Below are positions 29,078 through 35,819 of a DNA stretch of 35,819 nt, one piece after another. The first letter of the stretch is position 1, and every line of letters begins with the position of its first letter. The position numbers and the translations under genes are program-made. The DNA comes from Beggiatoa sp. (GTDB lineage Bacteria; Pseudomonadota; Gammaproteobacteria; Beggiatoales; Beggiatoaceae), in the NCBI GenBank assembly GCA_003245895.1, contig QKBZ01000297.1:1-35819 (forward strand). Reading direction: 5' to 3'. The notes under the pieces were generated by a model. It ran no database searches and was not told where the DNA came from. It worked only from the letters and a program-made list of their open reading frames with translations.

Positions 29078-29108
29078 AAGCGTTTTGCTACCTGCACGGT
29101 AGGCGCTT
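29078..29108 (+). other. Hairpin in the argG leader
   Basis: AAGCG and CTACC (29078-29092) pair with GGTAG and CGCTT (29098-29108), with a TGCAC loop and an asymmetric internal loop. It lies in the middle of the argG leader. No ARG box is obvious. Confidence 0.4.
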
Positions 29109-29159
29109 TGAAACCCAGCCCAATCCCTTTCTTTTCGATTAACAGAATACTAAATTAAA

Positions 29160-30377
29160 ATGAGCGACATCAAAAAAGTAGTATTAGCCTATTCCGGTGG
29201 TCTTGATACCTCCATTATTTTGAAATGGTTACAAGACGTTTATCAATGTGAAGTCGTCACGTTTACCGCTGATATTGGTCAAGGTGAAGAAGTAGAGCCT
29301 GCGCGCCATAAAGCAGAATTGTTAGGCGTGAAAGAAATTTATATCGAAGACTTACGCGAAGAATTTGTCCGCGATTTCGTGTTTCCGATGTTCCGCGCCA
29401 ACACGGTTTATGAAGGCGAATATTTATTAGGTACTTCTATCGCACGCCCTTTAATCGCCAAACGCTTAATCGAAATTGCCAACGAAACTGGCGCCGATGC
29501 CATCTCTCACGGCGCGACTGGTAAAGGTAACGACCAAGTGCGTTTTGAATTAGGTGCTTATGCGTTAAAACCTGAAGTACACGTGATTGCACCTTGGCGC
29601 GAATGGGATTTAACCTCTCGTGAAAAATTGTTGAGCTACGCAGAACAACACAATATTCCAATTGAGCGCAAAAAAGGCCAGCAATCGCCTTACTCTATGG
29701 ATGCCAACTTGCTGCATATTTCTTATGAAGGCAACGCCTTAGAAGACCCTTGGCAAGCCCCTGAAGAATCTATGTGGCGTTGGTCAGTGTCACCAGAAGC
29801 GGCACCTGACACTGCAACTGAATTAGAACTGGAATATGCGCAAGGTGACATCGTGGCGATTAATGGCCAAGCGATGAGTGCTGCTGAAGTGTTAACCTAC
29901 TTAAATAAAGTGGCAGGCGAAAATGGCGTAGGCCGTTTAGACCTCGTGGAAAACCGTTATGTAGGTATGAAGTCTCGCGGTTGCTACGAAACCCCCGGCG
30001 GCACTGTCATGTTACGCGCTCACCGCGCCATCGAGTCTCTGACTTTAGACCGCGAAGTGGCACACTTAAAAGACGACTTAATGCCACGTTATGCCAGCTT
30101 GGTGTATAACGGTTACTGGTGGAGTCCAGAACGTCTCATGTTGCAAAAAATGATCGACGAATCACAAGCCAACGTGAATGGTCGTGTACGTGTGAAACTG
30201 TATAAAGGCAATGTCATTGTGACCGGTCGTGAATCCAGCACTGACAGCTTATTTGATACTAAGATTGCGACGTTTGAAGACGACGCAGGTGCTTACAACC
30301 AAAAAGACGCTGAAGGCTTTATTAAGTTAAATGCTTTACGGATGCGTATTGCGGCTAAATTAAAACAACGCCAATAA
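29160..30377 (+). CDS. argG: Argininosuccinate synthase
   Basis: This 405-residue cytoplasmic enzyme joins citrulline and aspartate with ATP in arginine biosynthesis. The ATP-pyrophosphatase loop is AYSGGLDTS (10-18); [15 protein letters not shown] and the [16 protein letters not shown] region are characteristic. It belongs to the shorter type (about 400 residues) found in many bacteria, not the longer E. coli type. The ATG follows an A-rich stretch with no Shine-Dalgarno. It stands alone, with no argH nearby. Confidence 0.97.
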   Translation: MSDIKKVVLAYSGGLDTSIILKWLQDVYQCEVVTFTADIGQGEEVEPARHKAELLGVKEIYIEDLREEFVRDFVFPMFRANTVYEGEYLLGTSIARPLIAKRLIEIANETGADAISHGATGKGNDQVRFELGAYALKPEVHVIAPWREWDLTSREKLLSYAEQHNIPIERKKGQQSPYSMDANLLHISYEGNALEDPWQAPEESMWRWSVSPEAAPDTATELELEYAQGDIVAINGQAMSAAEVLTYLNKVAGENGVGRLDLVENRYVGMKSRGCYETPGGTVMLRAHRAIESLTLDREVAHLKDDLMPRYASLVYNGYWWSPERLMLQKMIDESQANVNGRVRVKLYKGNVIVTGRESSTDSLFDTKIATFEDDAGAYNQKDAEGFIKLNALRMRIAAKLKQRQ

Positions 30378-30387
30378 ATTGAAGTAC

Positions 30388-30416
30388 TAAGGGCTGTCAT
30401 TCATTGGCAGCCCTTA
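30388..30416 (+). terminator. Probable argG terminator hairpin
   Basis: TAAGGGCTG (30388-30396) pairs perfectly with CAGCCCTTA (30408-30416), 11 bases after the argG stop. No T-run follows, so termination may be Rho-assisted. The remaining gap up to 30663 shows no gene and no clear promoter for opgG. Confidence 0.5.
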
Positions 30417-30663
30417 GAGACAACCCCCTGCACAATACAGTCTCTCTCTTTGGTAGGAGTAACCTTCACACGAGACTTGGCACTTCAAATAACAATACCT
30501 CTGCCCGCAGGAATATGTACTGATTGTATATATGCTCTCTTTAGCACTTAAATATGTATTACATTTATCGCCATATAATGGGGTTATTTGCGCATGTAAA
30601 TGCGTAGCCTATTGCATGTCTAAGTGCTTTTTACTGACCATTTTGCGAGTGAGTCACACACCT

Positions 30664-32220
30664 ATGAAATTATTAGTCATTTGTCTATCAATTCTGAGCT
30701 GTAGCTTGACATTGGTAGCCCCCGTTTATGCAAGAGCAGTAGAGGCTCAAACGGAAGAAATTAGCGCACCACCGCGTTTTGATTTTGCAGATGTCCGTCG
30801 TCGAGCACAAGAATTAGCCCATCAAGCGTATAACGATCACGCTTCCCCATTACCTCCCGCCTTAGAAAAACTTACCTACGACCAATATCGGGACATCCGT
30901 TTTCTGCCCGAAAAATCTTTGTGGTATGAAGATAAACTGCCTTTTTTAATGCGCTTTTTTCATCGCGGTTTCTTGTTTCAAAAACAAGTGTTAATCGATG
31001 TTATCGATAATGGCGTGGTGCAATCTGTACCTTATCAAACCTCATTGTTTGATTATGGCAAAACCAAGTTACCAAAGGATTTACCGGCTGACCTTGGTTT
31101 TGCAGGCTTCCAATTATTCTATCCACTGTCCTCAGAACAACGTTTTGATGAATTCGCAGTGTTTTTAGGTGCGAGCTATTTTCGTGCTGTCGGACGTGGA
31201 CAATGGTATGGCTTATCTGCACGTGGTTTAGCCATTGATACTGGTTTGCCTAATGGTGAAGAATTCCCTTATTTCCGCGAATTCTGGGTGAAGAAACCGG
31301 AAAAAGATGAAACCAGCCTGACTTTATATGCCTTATTAGACAGCCCTAGTGTCAGCGGTGCTTATCGCTTTATTTTGCAACCGGGCTTGAATACAACCAT
31401 CGAAGTGAAAGCCAGCTTATTCTTCCGCAAGCAAGTGGAAAAATTAGGCTTAGCCCCATTAACCAGCATGTATTTCCACGGTGAAAATACTGAACGTTTT
31501 ATGGATGATTTCCGCCCAGAAGTGCACGACTCTGACGGCTTATTAATCGCTTCTGGTAGCGGTGAATGGTTATGGCGGCCTTTGATCAACCCACAAGGCT
31601 TACGCATCCATAGCTTCTCTGATAATAATCCGCGTGGTTTTGGTTTAATGCAGCGTGACCGTGATTTTAATAACTACCAAGACTTAGAAGCGTTTTATCA
31701 CTTACGACCAGGTGTTTGGGTAGAACCGTTAAATGATTGGGGTGAAGGCCGTATCGAATTAGTGGAAATCCCGACTGATGCCGAGCGCAATGACAATATC
31801 GTCGCCTTTTGGGTACCTAAGCAAGCCATTGAAGCCGATCAAGAATACAGCTTGTCTTATCGTTTAAATTTCGTTGCTGATGATGCTGAATTTCACCCTG
31901 GTGGACGTACTGCGGCAACGCGCGTTGGTGGCGCGGGGACAGATAAATTAGATTCTTCACGGCGGAAATTTGTCTTGGATTTTGTCGGCAAAAAATTAAA
32001 CCAATATCCAGCAGATACAGCAGTGCAAGGTATTATCTCTGCCTCTACTGGCACCGTTACACCCGCTATTGTGCAAAAAAATCAAATGACAGGCGGCTGG
32101 CGCTTATTTTTTGAATTTACCCCAGAGCCAAACAAAGCAGCAGAATTACGTGTGTTCTTAAAATCGGGTTATGACGTGTTGACTGAAACATGGAGTTATC
32201 AATGGGACCCGAATCAATAG
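30664..32220 (+). CDS. opgG: Periplasmic glucan biosynthesis protein G
   Basis: A 518-residue periplasmic protein needed for osmoregulated beta-1,2-linked glucan synthesis; OpgG and its paralog OpgD share a fold and OpgD has been shown to act on beta-1,2-glucans. It is recognised by YDQYRDIRFLPEKSLWY, FQLFYPLSSEQRFDEF, FLGASYFRAVGRGQWYGLSA and FREFWVKKP. I start at ATG 30664, which opens a clean Sec signal peptide (MKLLVICLSILSCSLTLVAP, cleavage near YARA); the frame can be read from 30532 but that 44-residue extension looks non-coding. No twin-arginine motif, so OpgG and not OpgD. Its stop overlaps the next gene by 19 bases, and opgH follows. Confidence 0.94.
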   Translation: MKLLVICLSILSCSLTLVAPVYARAVEAQTEEISAPPRFDFADVRRRAQELAHQAYNDHASPLPPALEKLTYDQYRDIRFLPEKSLWYEDKLPFLMRFFHRGFLFQKQVLIDVIDNGVVQSVPYQTSLFDYGKTKLPKDLPADLGFAGFQLFYPLSSEQRFDEFAVFLGASYFRAVGRGQWYGLSARGLAIDTGLPNGEEFPYFREFWVKKPEKDETSLTLYALLDSPSVSGAYRFILQPGLNTTIEVKASLFFRKQVEKLGLAPLTSMYFHGENTERFMDDFRPEVHDSDGLLIASGSGEWLWRPLINPQGLRIHSFSDNNPRGFGLMQRDRDFNNYQDLEAFYHLRPGVWVEPLNDWGEGRIELVEIPTDAERNDNIVAFWVPKQAIEADQEYSLSYRLNFVADDAEFHPGGRTAATRVGGAGTDKLDSSRRKFVLDFVGKKLNQYPADTAVQGIISASTGTVTPAIVQKNQMTGGWRLFFEFTPEPNKAAELRVFLKSGYDVLTETWSYQWDPNQ

Positions 32221-32738
32221 AGACCGGTGAAGCTGCCAGTTTAGTCTCTCCGATAATATTGCAGCGGGTTGCGCATTACATTGCCGCATACGATTTGCCA
32301 GAAACAGAGGCACAGCAAGTGCAATTGTTGGTGGAAAATCGTCTTAATGATTTGCTACACGCCAAGGTGTCTATATCGCTTGCATTGGCCATTCAGGAAA
32401 CGCAAAACATTGTTAATCAATGGTTTGTACAACATCCGCCGAGTGATCCACTGTTATCGATTCATGCCACCTTGCTGTGTTGGCACCGTGTTGATCGCAT
32501 TACGCAAGCCACCTTATTAACGTCGCCAAACTTACCGCTGGCCAATGGTGTGGAAAACTTAATTCATGTGGCGGTGCAAGCTGTGCCGCCGTCTAAGCCA
32601 CAGCCAGTACCTATTGAGCCGTTTCGTTTTTTGCGGCCTTGGTATTTACCGTGGCAGTTGCTTAAAGCAACGGTATATTACAGCACGCACTGGTCAGTTC
32701 GTTTATGGCGTTGGCATTCAGCTCGGAAACTCCCATGA
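32202..32738 (+). CDS. Unknown protein between opgG and opgH
   Basis: A 178-residue protein that I do not recognise. I choose ATG 32202 over ATG 32190 because GGAG lies exactly 6 bases upstream of it. It overlaps the opgG end by 19 bases, and its stop overlaps the opgH start in an ATGA arrangement, so the three genes should be translationally coupled. The N-terminal 100 residues are helical-looking (LQRVAHYIAAYDLPETEAQQ); no signal peptide. The last 40 residues are basic and rich in Trp, Tyr and Pro (RPWYLPWQLLKATVYYSTHW), possibly an amphipathic membrane-binding helix. It may supply in trans what the missing N-terminal domain of OpgH does elsewhere; this is inference. Confidence 0.8.
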   Translation: MGPESIETGEAASLVSPIILQRVAHYIAAYDLPETEAQQVQLLVENRLNDLLHAKVSISLALAIQETQNIVNQWFVQHPPSDPLLSIHATLLCWHRVDRITQATLLTSPNLPLANGVENLIHVAVQAVPPSKPQPVPIEPFRFLRPWYLPWQLLKATVYYSTHWSVRLWRWHSARKLP

Positions 32739-34831
32739 TGAAAGTCTCACAAGCTTTTCAACCCTGTCACCGCACCAGTCTTATTCGACGTTTGTGTTTG
32801 TTCACATTGGTGTTACTGACTACTTTAGTTGCAATGGGCTTATTAACCAGCGTGTTTGAAACCAATGGTTTGACCGCTTTAGAGCTATCGTTACTATTGC
32901 TATACGCCATTTTATTTAGCTGGATTTGTTTCTCTTTTTGGACGGCCTTAGTCGGCTTTTTTGTCTTATTCACGCAACGTGATCGCTGCCAAATTTCCGC
33001 CAGCATCCGCGATATTCCCGCTAAAACCCCGCTGCAATCGCGCACCGCTTTAGTAATGCCGATTTATAACGAAGACCCGCAACGAGTATTCGCCGGTTTA
33101 CGTGCCATTGCCACCTCCTTAATGCAAACCAAGCAACAGCAACACTTTGATATTTTTATCTTAAGTGATACTCGCTTGCCTGAAGTCTGGGTTGAAGAGG
33201 AATTGCATTGGCAAGCCTTGCAGAAAAGTTTAGACGGGAAAATGCGCGTGTTTTACCGCAACCGTTTGCACAATAGCGAACGCAAGGTTGGCAATATTAA
33301 GGACTTCTGTGCGCAATGGGGCGACTACTACGATTTTATGATCGTGTTAGATGCTGACAGCTTGATGAGTGGTGACACCTTAGTCAAGATGACACGTATC
33401 ATGGAGCACAACCCTAAAGTGGCCTTAGTGCAAGTGCCGCCACAGTCAGTCAATCGTGAGTCCTTGTTTGCTCGCATTCAGCAGTTTGCCGGTAATGTGT
33501 ATAACCCCATTTTTACCGCTGGTTTAAATTTCTGGCAGTTAGATGAAGGTAATTATTGGGGACACAATGCCATTATTCGGGTGAAAGCCTTTGTTGCACA
33601 TTGTGGTTTGCCTAAGCTGTCAGGGCGGGAGCCGTTTGGCGGTGAAATCTTTAGCCATGACTTTATCGAGGCGGCCTTACTACGGCGTGCAGGCTGGCAA
33701 GTGTGGCTGGCTTACGACATGGACGGCAGTTATGAGGAAATCCCGCCGACCTTAATCGACTATGCACGGCGTGATCGACGTTGGTGTCAAGGTAACTTGC
33801 AACATACGCGCTTGTTATTTGCCCAAGGCTTTCATCCGATTAACCGACTGCATTTGCTCATGGGCATCATGTCGTATTTAGCCTCGCCACTGTGGTTAGT
33901 CTTTCTTATCGTGACGGGGATTGATGCTTATTGGAAAGAGCAAATGACCCCTGTGTATTTCTGGGGTGAAACTTTATTCCCGAACTGGCCTGCCTCTTAT
34001 CGCATTGAAATGACTACGGTATTAATCGTCACCTTGCTGATTTTATTTTTGCCGAAATTGCTGGCGTTGATTTTAGTGTTAAAAGATCGCGCCCGTTTGT
34101 CACTTTATGGCGGTGCAGTGCCTTTGATTTCCGGTGTGGTGTTAGAAACCGTATCCTCGATGCTGTTAGCACCGATCATGATGTTATTTCAAACTCAGTT
34201 TGTGCTGGCGATTTTGCTACGTCGTAATATCAACTGGATGAGCCAAAACCGAGCAGATCACCATACCCGCATTGGTGAAGCCTTGTTGGTGCATGGTTGG
34301 CATATGGTGTTAGGCATTGGCGTGGGTGTGTTTGCTTATCGTTATGTGCCGGACTTTTTTTGGTGGTTAACGCCAGTATTAGCCGGTTTGGTGTTGTCGA
34401 TTCCGCTGTCAATTATTTTAAGCTATGCCTCGTTAGGACATTGGGCGCGGCAATTAAAGCTGTTTTTAATTCCAACGGAAATGCAACCGCCAGATTTATT
34501 GCAAGATTTGCGTTATTGGCTGCATGTGGAACAGCATGTGGTGCCAGCGCATGATAATCGCTTTATTCAGGTGTTAGCAGAGCCAAAAGTCAATGCTTTG
34601 CACTTAGCCTTATTACCTGCACATGCCAGTGCGCCCGATAAGCGTTATCGTCATTATCTGCAAGGTTTGGTGTATCAGTTGTTGGAAGAAGGGATTAACA
34701 GTTTGTCTGCCAGTGAGCGGCGGGCATTATTGTTGGATCGCGAGACAGTGTTGCAGTTGCACACGTTGTTGTGGGGTTTGCCTGCAATGGCGGGAAGTTT
34801 GGGGCAGCTTTCGGCGAAGGAGTTGCCGTAA
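32735..34831 (+). CDS. opgH: Membrane glucosyltransferase of osmoregulated periplasmic glucans
   Basis: A 698-residue inner-membrane glycosyltransferase (GT2) that elongates the glucan backbone from UDP-glucose. Two N-terminal membrane segments (about 18-42, 48-80) precede the cytosolic catalytic domain: MPIYNED (108-114), DAD (206-208), GHNAIIRV (276-283), SHDFIEAALLRRAGW (307-321) and RRDRRWCQGN (345-354). Several membrane segments follow (about 372-580), then a soluble tail. ATG 32735 overlaps the previous stop. E. coli OpgH has 847 residues; the roughly 140-residue cytoplasmic N-terminus, which there binds FtsZ, is absent here. An upstream ATG at 32705 lies inside the previous gene and adds no homologous residues. 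Confidence 0.95.
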   Translation: MMKVSQAFQPCHRTSLIRRLCLFTLVLLTTLVAMGLLTSVFETNGLTALELSLLLLYAILFSWICFSFWTALVGFFVLFTQRDRCQISASIRDIPAKTPLQSRTALVMPIYNEDPQRVFAGLRAIATSLMQTKQQQHFDIFILSDTRLPEVWVEEELHWQALQKSLDGKMRVFYRNRLHNSERKVGNIKDFCAQWGDYYDFMIVLDADSLMSGDTLVKMTRIMEHNPKVALVQVPPQSVNRESLFARIQQFAGNVYNPIFTAGLNFWQLDEGNYWGHNAIIRVKAFVAHCGLPKLSGREPFGGEIFSHDFIEAALLRRAGWQVWLAYDMDGSYEEIPPTLIDYARRDRRWCQGNLQHTRLLFAQGFHPINRLHLLMGIMSYLASPLWLVFLIVTGIDAYWKEQMTPVYFWGETLFPNWPASYRIEMTTVLIVTLLILFLPKLLALILVLKDRARLSLYGGAVPLISGVVLETVSSMLLAPIMMLFQTQFVLAILLRRNINWMSQNRADHHTRIGEALLVHGWHMVLGIGVGVFAYRYVPDFFWWLTPVLAGLVLSIPLSIILSYASLGHWARQLKLFLIPTEMQPPDLLQDLRYWLHVEQHVVPAHDNRFIQVLAEPKVNALHLALLPAHASAPDKRYRHYLQGLVYQLLEEGINSLSASERRALLLDRETVLQLHTLLWGLPAMAGSLGQLSAKELP

Positions 34832-34837
34832 GCTGTT

Positions 34838-34946
34838 GTAGGGTGGAATAGGCGTAAGCCGTATTCCACCATGCGGCTTATAATCTGTTTTTGCTCAGCT
34901 TTTTGCAGAATTTCATGGTGGAATACGCTGCGCTATTTCACCCTAC
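34838..34946. repeat. GTAGGG-type palindromic repeat after opgH
   Basis: Ends GTAGGGTGGAATAGGCGTAA and CGCTATTTCACCCTAC face each other; inside, GGTGGAAT/ATTCCACC hairpins form in the left arm and across arms. It starts 7 bases after the opgH stop. Confidence 0.8.
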
Positions 34947-34962
34947 AACCTAAAAGCCAAAT

Positions 34963-34995
34963 GTCGGATGACGGCTAAAGCCTTATCCGACCTAC
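34963..34995. repeat. Short palindromic repeat overlapping a stop codon
   Basis: GTCGGAT and ATCCGAC flank GACGGCTAAAGCCTT; the unit is nearly identical to 9594-9625. Its final CCTAC supplies the TAG stop of the minus-strand gene ending at 34992. Confidence 0.75.
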
Positions 34996-35819
34996 AATTG
35001 CTCCATAATCCCGCTCAATTCTGCACTACGTTGATCCGTCATGCGAATTAAACAGGTCAAAGAGCGTGCTTGCGTTTGTGCTTCCGCCCCTAACTCAGCT
35101 TGCCACTCACAATTATGATCTCGAAACTGTAACCACGTCCGTTGCACAGCGATTAAATTCGCCAATTTAGAAGCTTTCTTGCTAGATTCACTAGGGTGGG
35201 CTGCTAAATATTGATCTAACTTATCACGCAGTTGTTTATACACACTATTCAAATGTGCATCGCTGGCTTTATAGCTTTCCGTCAAGCTTTCTACAGAAGC
35301 CTTAGCCGTTTCTTCCGCTGGCATAGCTAACGCTTCCTCTTCAGTCGCCACACCTTGTGGCTGCATGCGTTGTTCTTCGGTGACTAATTCCGGTGCAGGT
35401 TGCCAAATAATTTCCGCTAACACGGTCTCTTTTAACTGCTCAGCAGATAATTCCTCGCCTTCAGCGACCGTGTAGGCAACACCTTGAAAACGGTATTGCA
35501 GACTTTCCATATTCGGCACTTGGCAAATGGCATTACCGGTATCTGCCAATTCTGCTTGGCATTTTACCGCTGTGCTATCACCGAAAACTTCAGCGTAGGT
35601 TTGTCCTGTTTGTACTTGATTTGGCGCGGAAATTTGTGTGCTGTAAATTTGAATACGGCCAATTTTGCCTAAATCTGCACTGGGGAAAATGTCTAAAATA
35701 CGATCTTCGCCTTGGAATACAGAATAAAACGGTTTTTCCACAGTTTCTGTGTAGCGTTGTTCCTGCAATTCATATTGCTTAGGTAAGGCTTTAGTAATCG
35801 CTGCTAAATCAAACGCGGT
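34992..35819 (-). CDS. DUF1131 (YfeY-like) plus LprI-like two-domain protein, partial (N-terminus outside window)
   Basis: The frame stays open to the window edge, so the start is missing; a TTG at 35768 is only an internal codon. The first visible part (about 150 residues) aligns by memory with the RpoE-regulated lipoprotein YfeY (DUF1131): TAFDLAAITKALPKQYELQ, KIGRIQIYSTQI, LQYRFQG and LAEIIWQP match in order. An acidic Glu/Ala-rich linker follows, then a C-terminal LprI-like domain (DUF1311): SYKASDAHLNSVYKQL, AVQRTWLQFRDHNCEW and LTCLIRMTDQRSAEL. LprI-type proteins inhibit lysozyme in some bacteria. The whole is probably a periplasmic or lipid-anchored envelope protein; the signal sequence would lie outside the window. 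The stop codon is provided by a dispersed repeat. Confidence 0.75.
   Translation of the reverse strand, partial: TAFDLAAITKALPKQYELQEQRYTETVEKPFYSVFQGEDRILDIFPSADLGKIGRIQIYSTQISAPNQVQTGQTYAEVFGDSTAVKCQAELADTGNAICQVPNMESLQYRFQGVAYTVAEGEELSAEQLKETVLAEIIWQPAPELVTEEQRMQPQGVATEEEALAMPAEETAKASVESLTESYKASDAHLNSVYKQLRDKLDQYLAAHPSESSKKASKLANLIAVQRTWLQFRDHNCEWQAELGAEAQTQARSLTCLIRMTDQRSAELSGIMEQL

Noticed and set aside
30532-30663. N-terminal extension of opgG
   Set aside because: The extension has no family match, and ATG 30664 opens a normal signal peptide.
32705-32734. Earlier ATG for opgH
   Set aside because: It lies inside the preceding gene; the ATGA overlap at 32735 is the typical coupled start.

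Overview
The window looks like chromosome from a gammaproteobacterium of moderate to low GC. The gene set fits: a complete gammaproteobacterial-type atp operon followed by glmU, an opgG/opgH glucan operon, a TonB energy transducer, a DUF3683-type FAD/Fe-S oxidoreductase, DUF1538 membrane proteins, and a very large REC/PAS/GGDEF/EAL protein. The style of the signalling protein and the abundance of small palindromic repeats remind me of the Beggiatoa/Thiothrix group of sulfur oxidisers. That placement is an impression from the proteins, not a computed result. I saw no rRNA, tRNA, CRISPR array, prophage or complete insertion sequence.

Layout. 1-4742 (minus strand): the start of a secreted protein of unknown function, cut by the window edge, then a 1383-residue c-di-GMP enzyme built from two copies of a REC-PAS-PAS-GGDEF module plus one EAL domain. 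5586-9443 (plus): a fused flavin/Fe-S oxidoreductase. 9686-12691 (minus): a TerC-family membrane protein, a small divergent Hfq, and two adjacent DUF1538 membrane proteins. 13258-21906 (plus): atpI-B-E-F-H-A-G-D-C and glmU, with a good sigma70-type promoter at 13081-13109. 22071-28880 (minus): a run of envelope genes (TonB-like protein, an orphan NuoL/M/N-like antiporter subunit, a CbiM-like permease, and two tandem paralogous membrane proteins of unknown family) and then cysS. 29160-34831 (plus): argG, then a three-gene operon of opgG, an unknown 178-residue protein and opgH. 34992-35819 (minus): the C-terminal part of a protein that joins a DUF1131/YfeY-like domain to an LprI-like domain.

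How the genes work together. The ATP synthase genes form one transcription unit with short gaps. RNA hairpins lie between atpA and atpG and between atpD and atpC, and a terminator follows atpC. The opg genes are translationally coupled, and OpgH lacks the N-terminal cytoplasmic region found in E. coli. The unknown membrane genes at 22071-27200 all read the same way and may be co-expressed in part, but I cannot assign a common pathway.

Palindromic elements whose ends begin GTAGG and end CCTAC occupy all three convergent gene junctions of the window (9527-9669, 21926-22064, 34838-34995). A larger nested inverted repeat lies at 27210-27475. The best leads for something undescribed are the opgG-X-opgH arrangement, the tandem membrane paralogs with a conserved cysteine pair, the degenerate antiporter-like subunit, the DUF1131-LprI fusion, and a tiny reading frame with a perfect ribosome binding site at 25007-25033.
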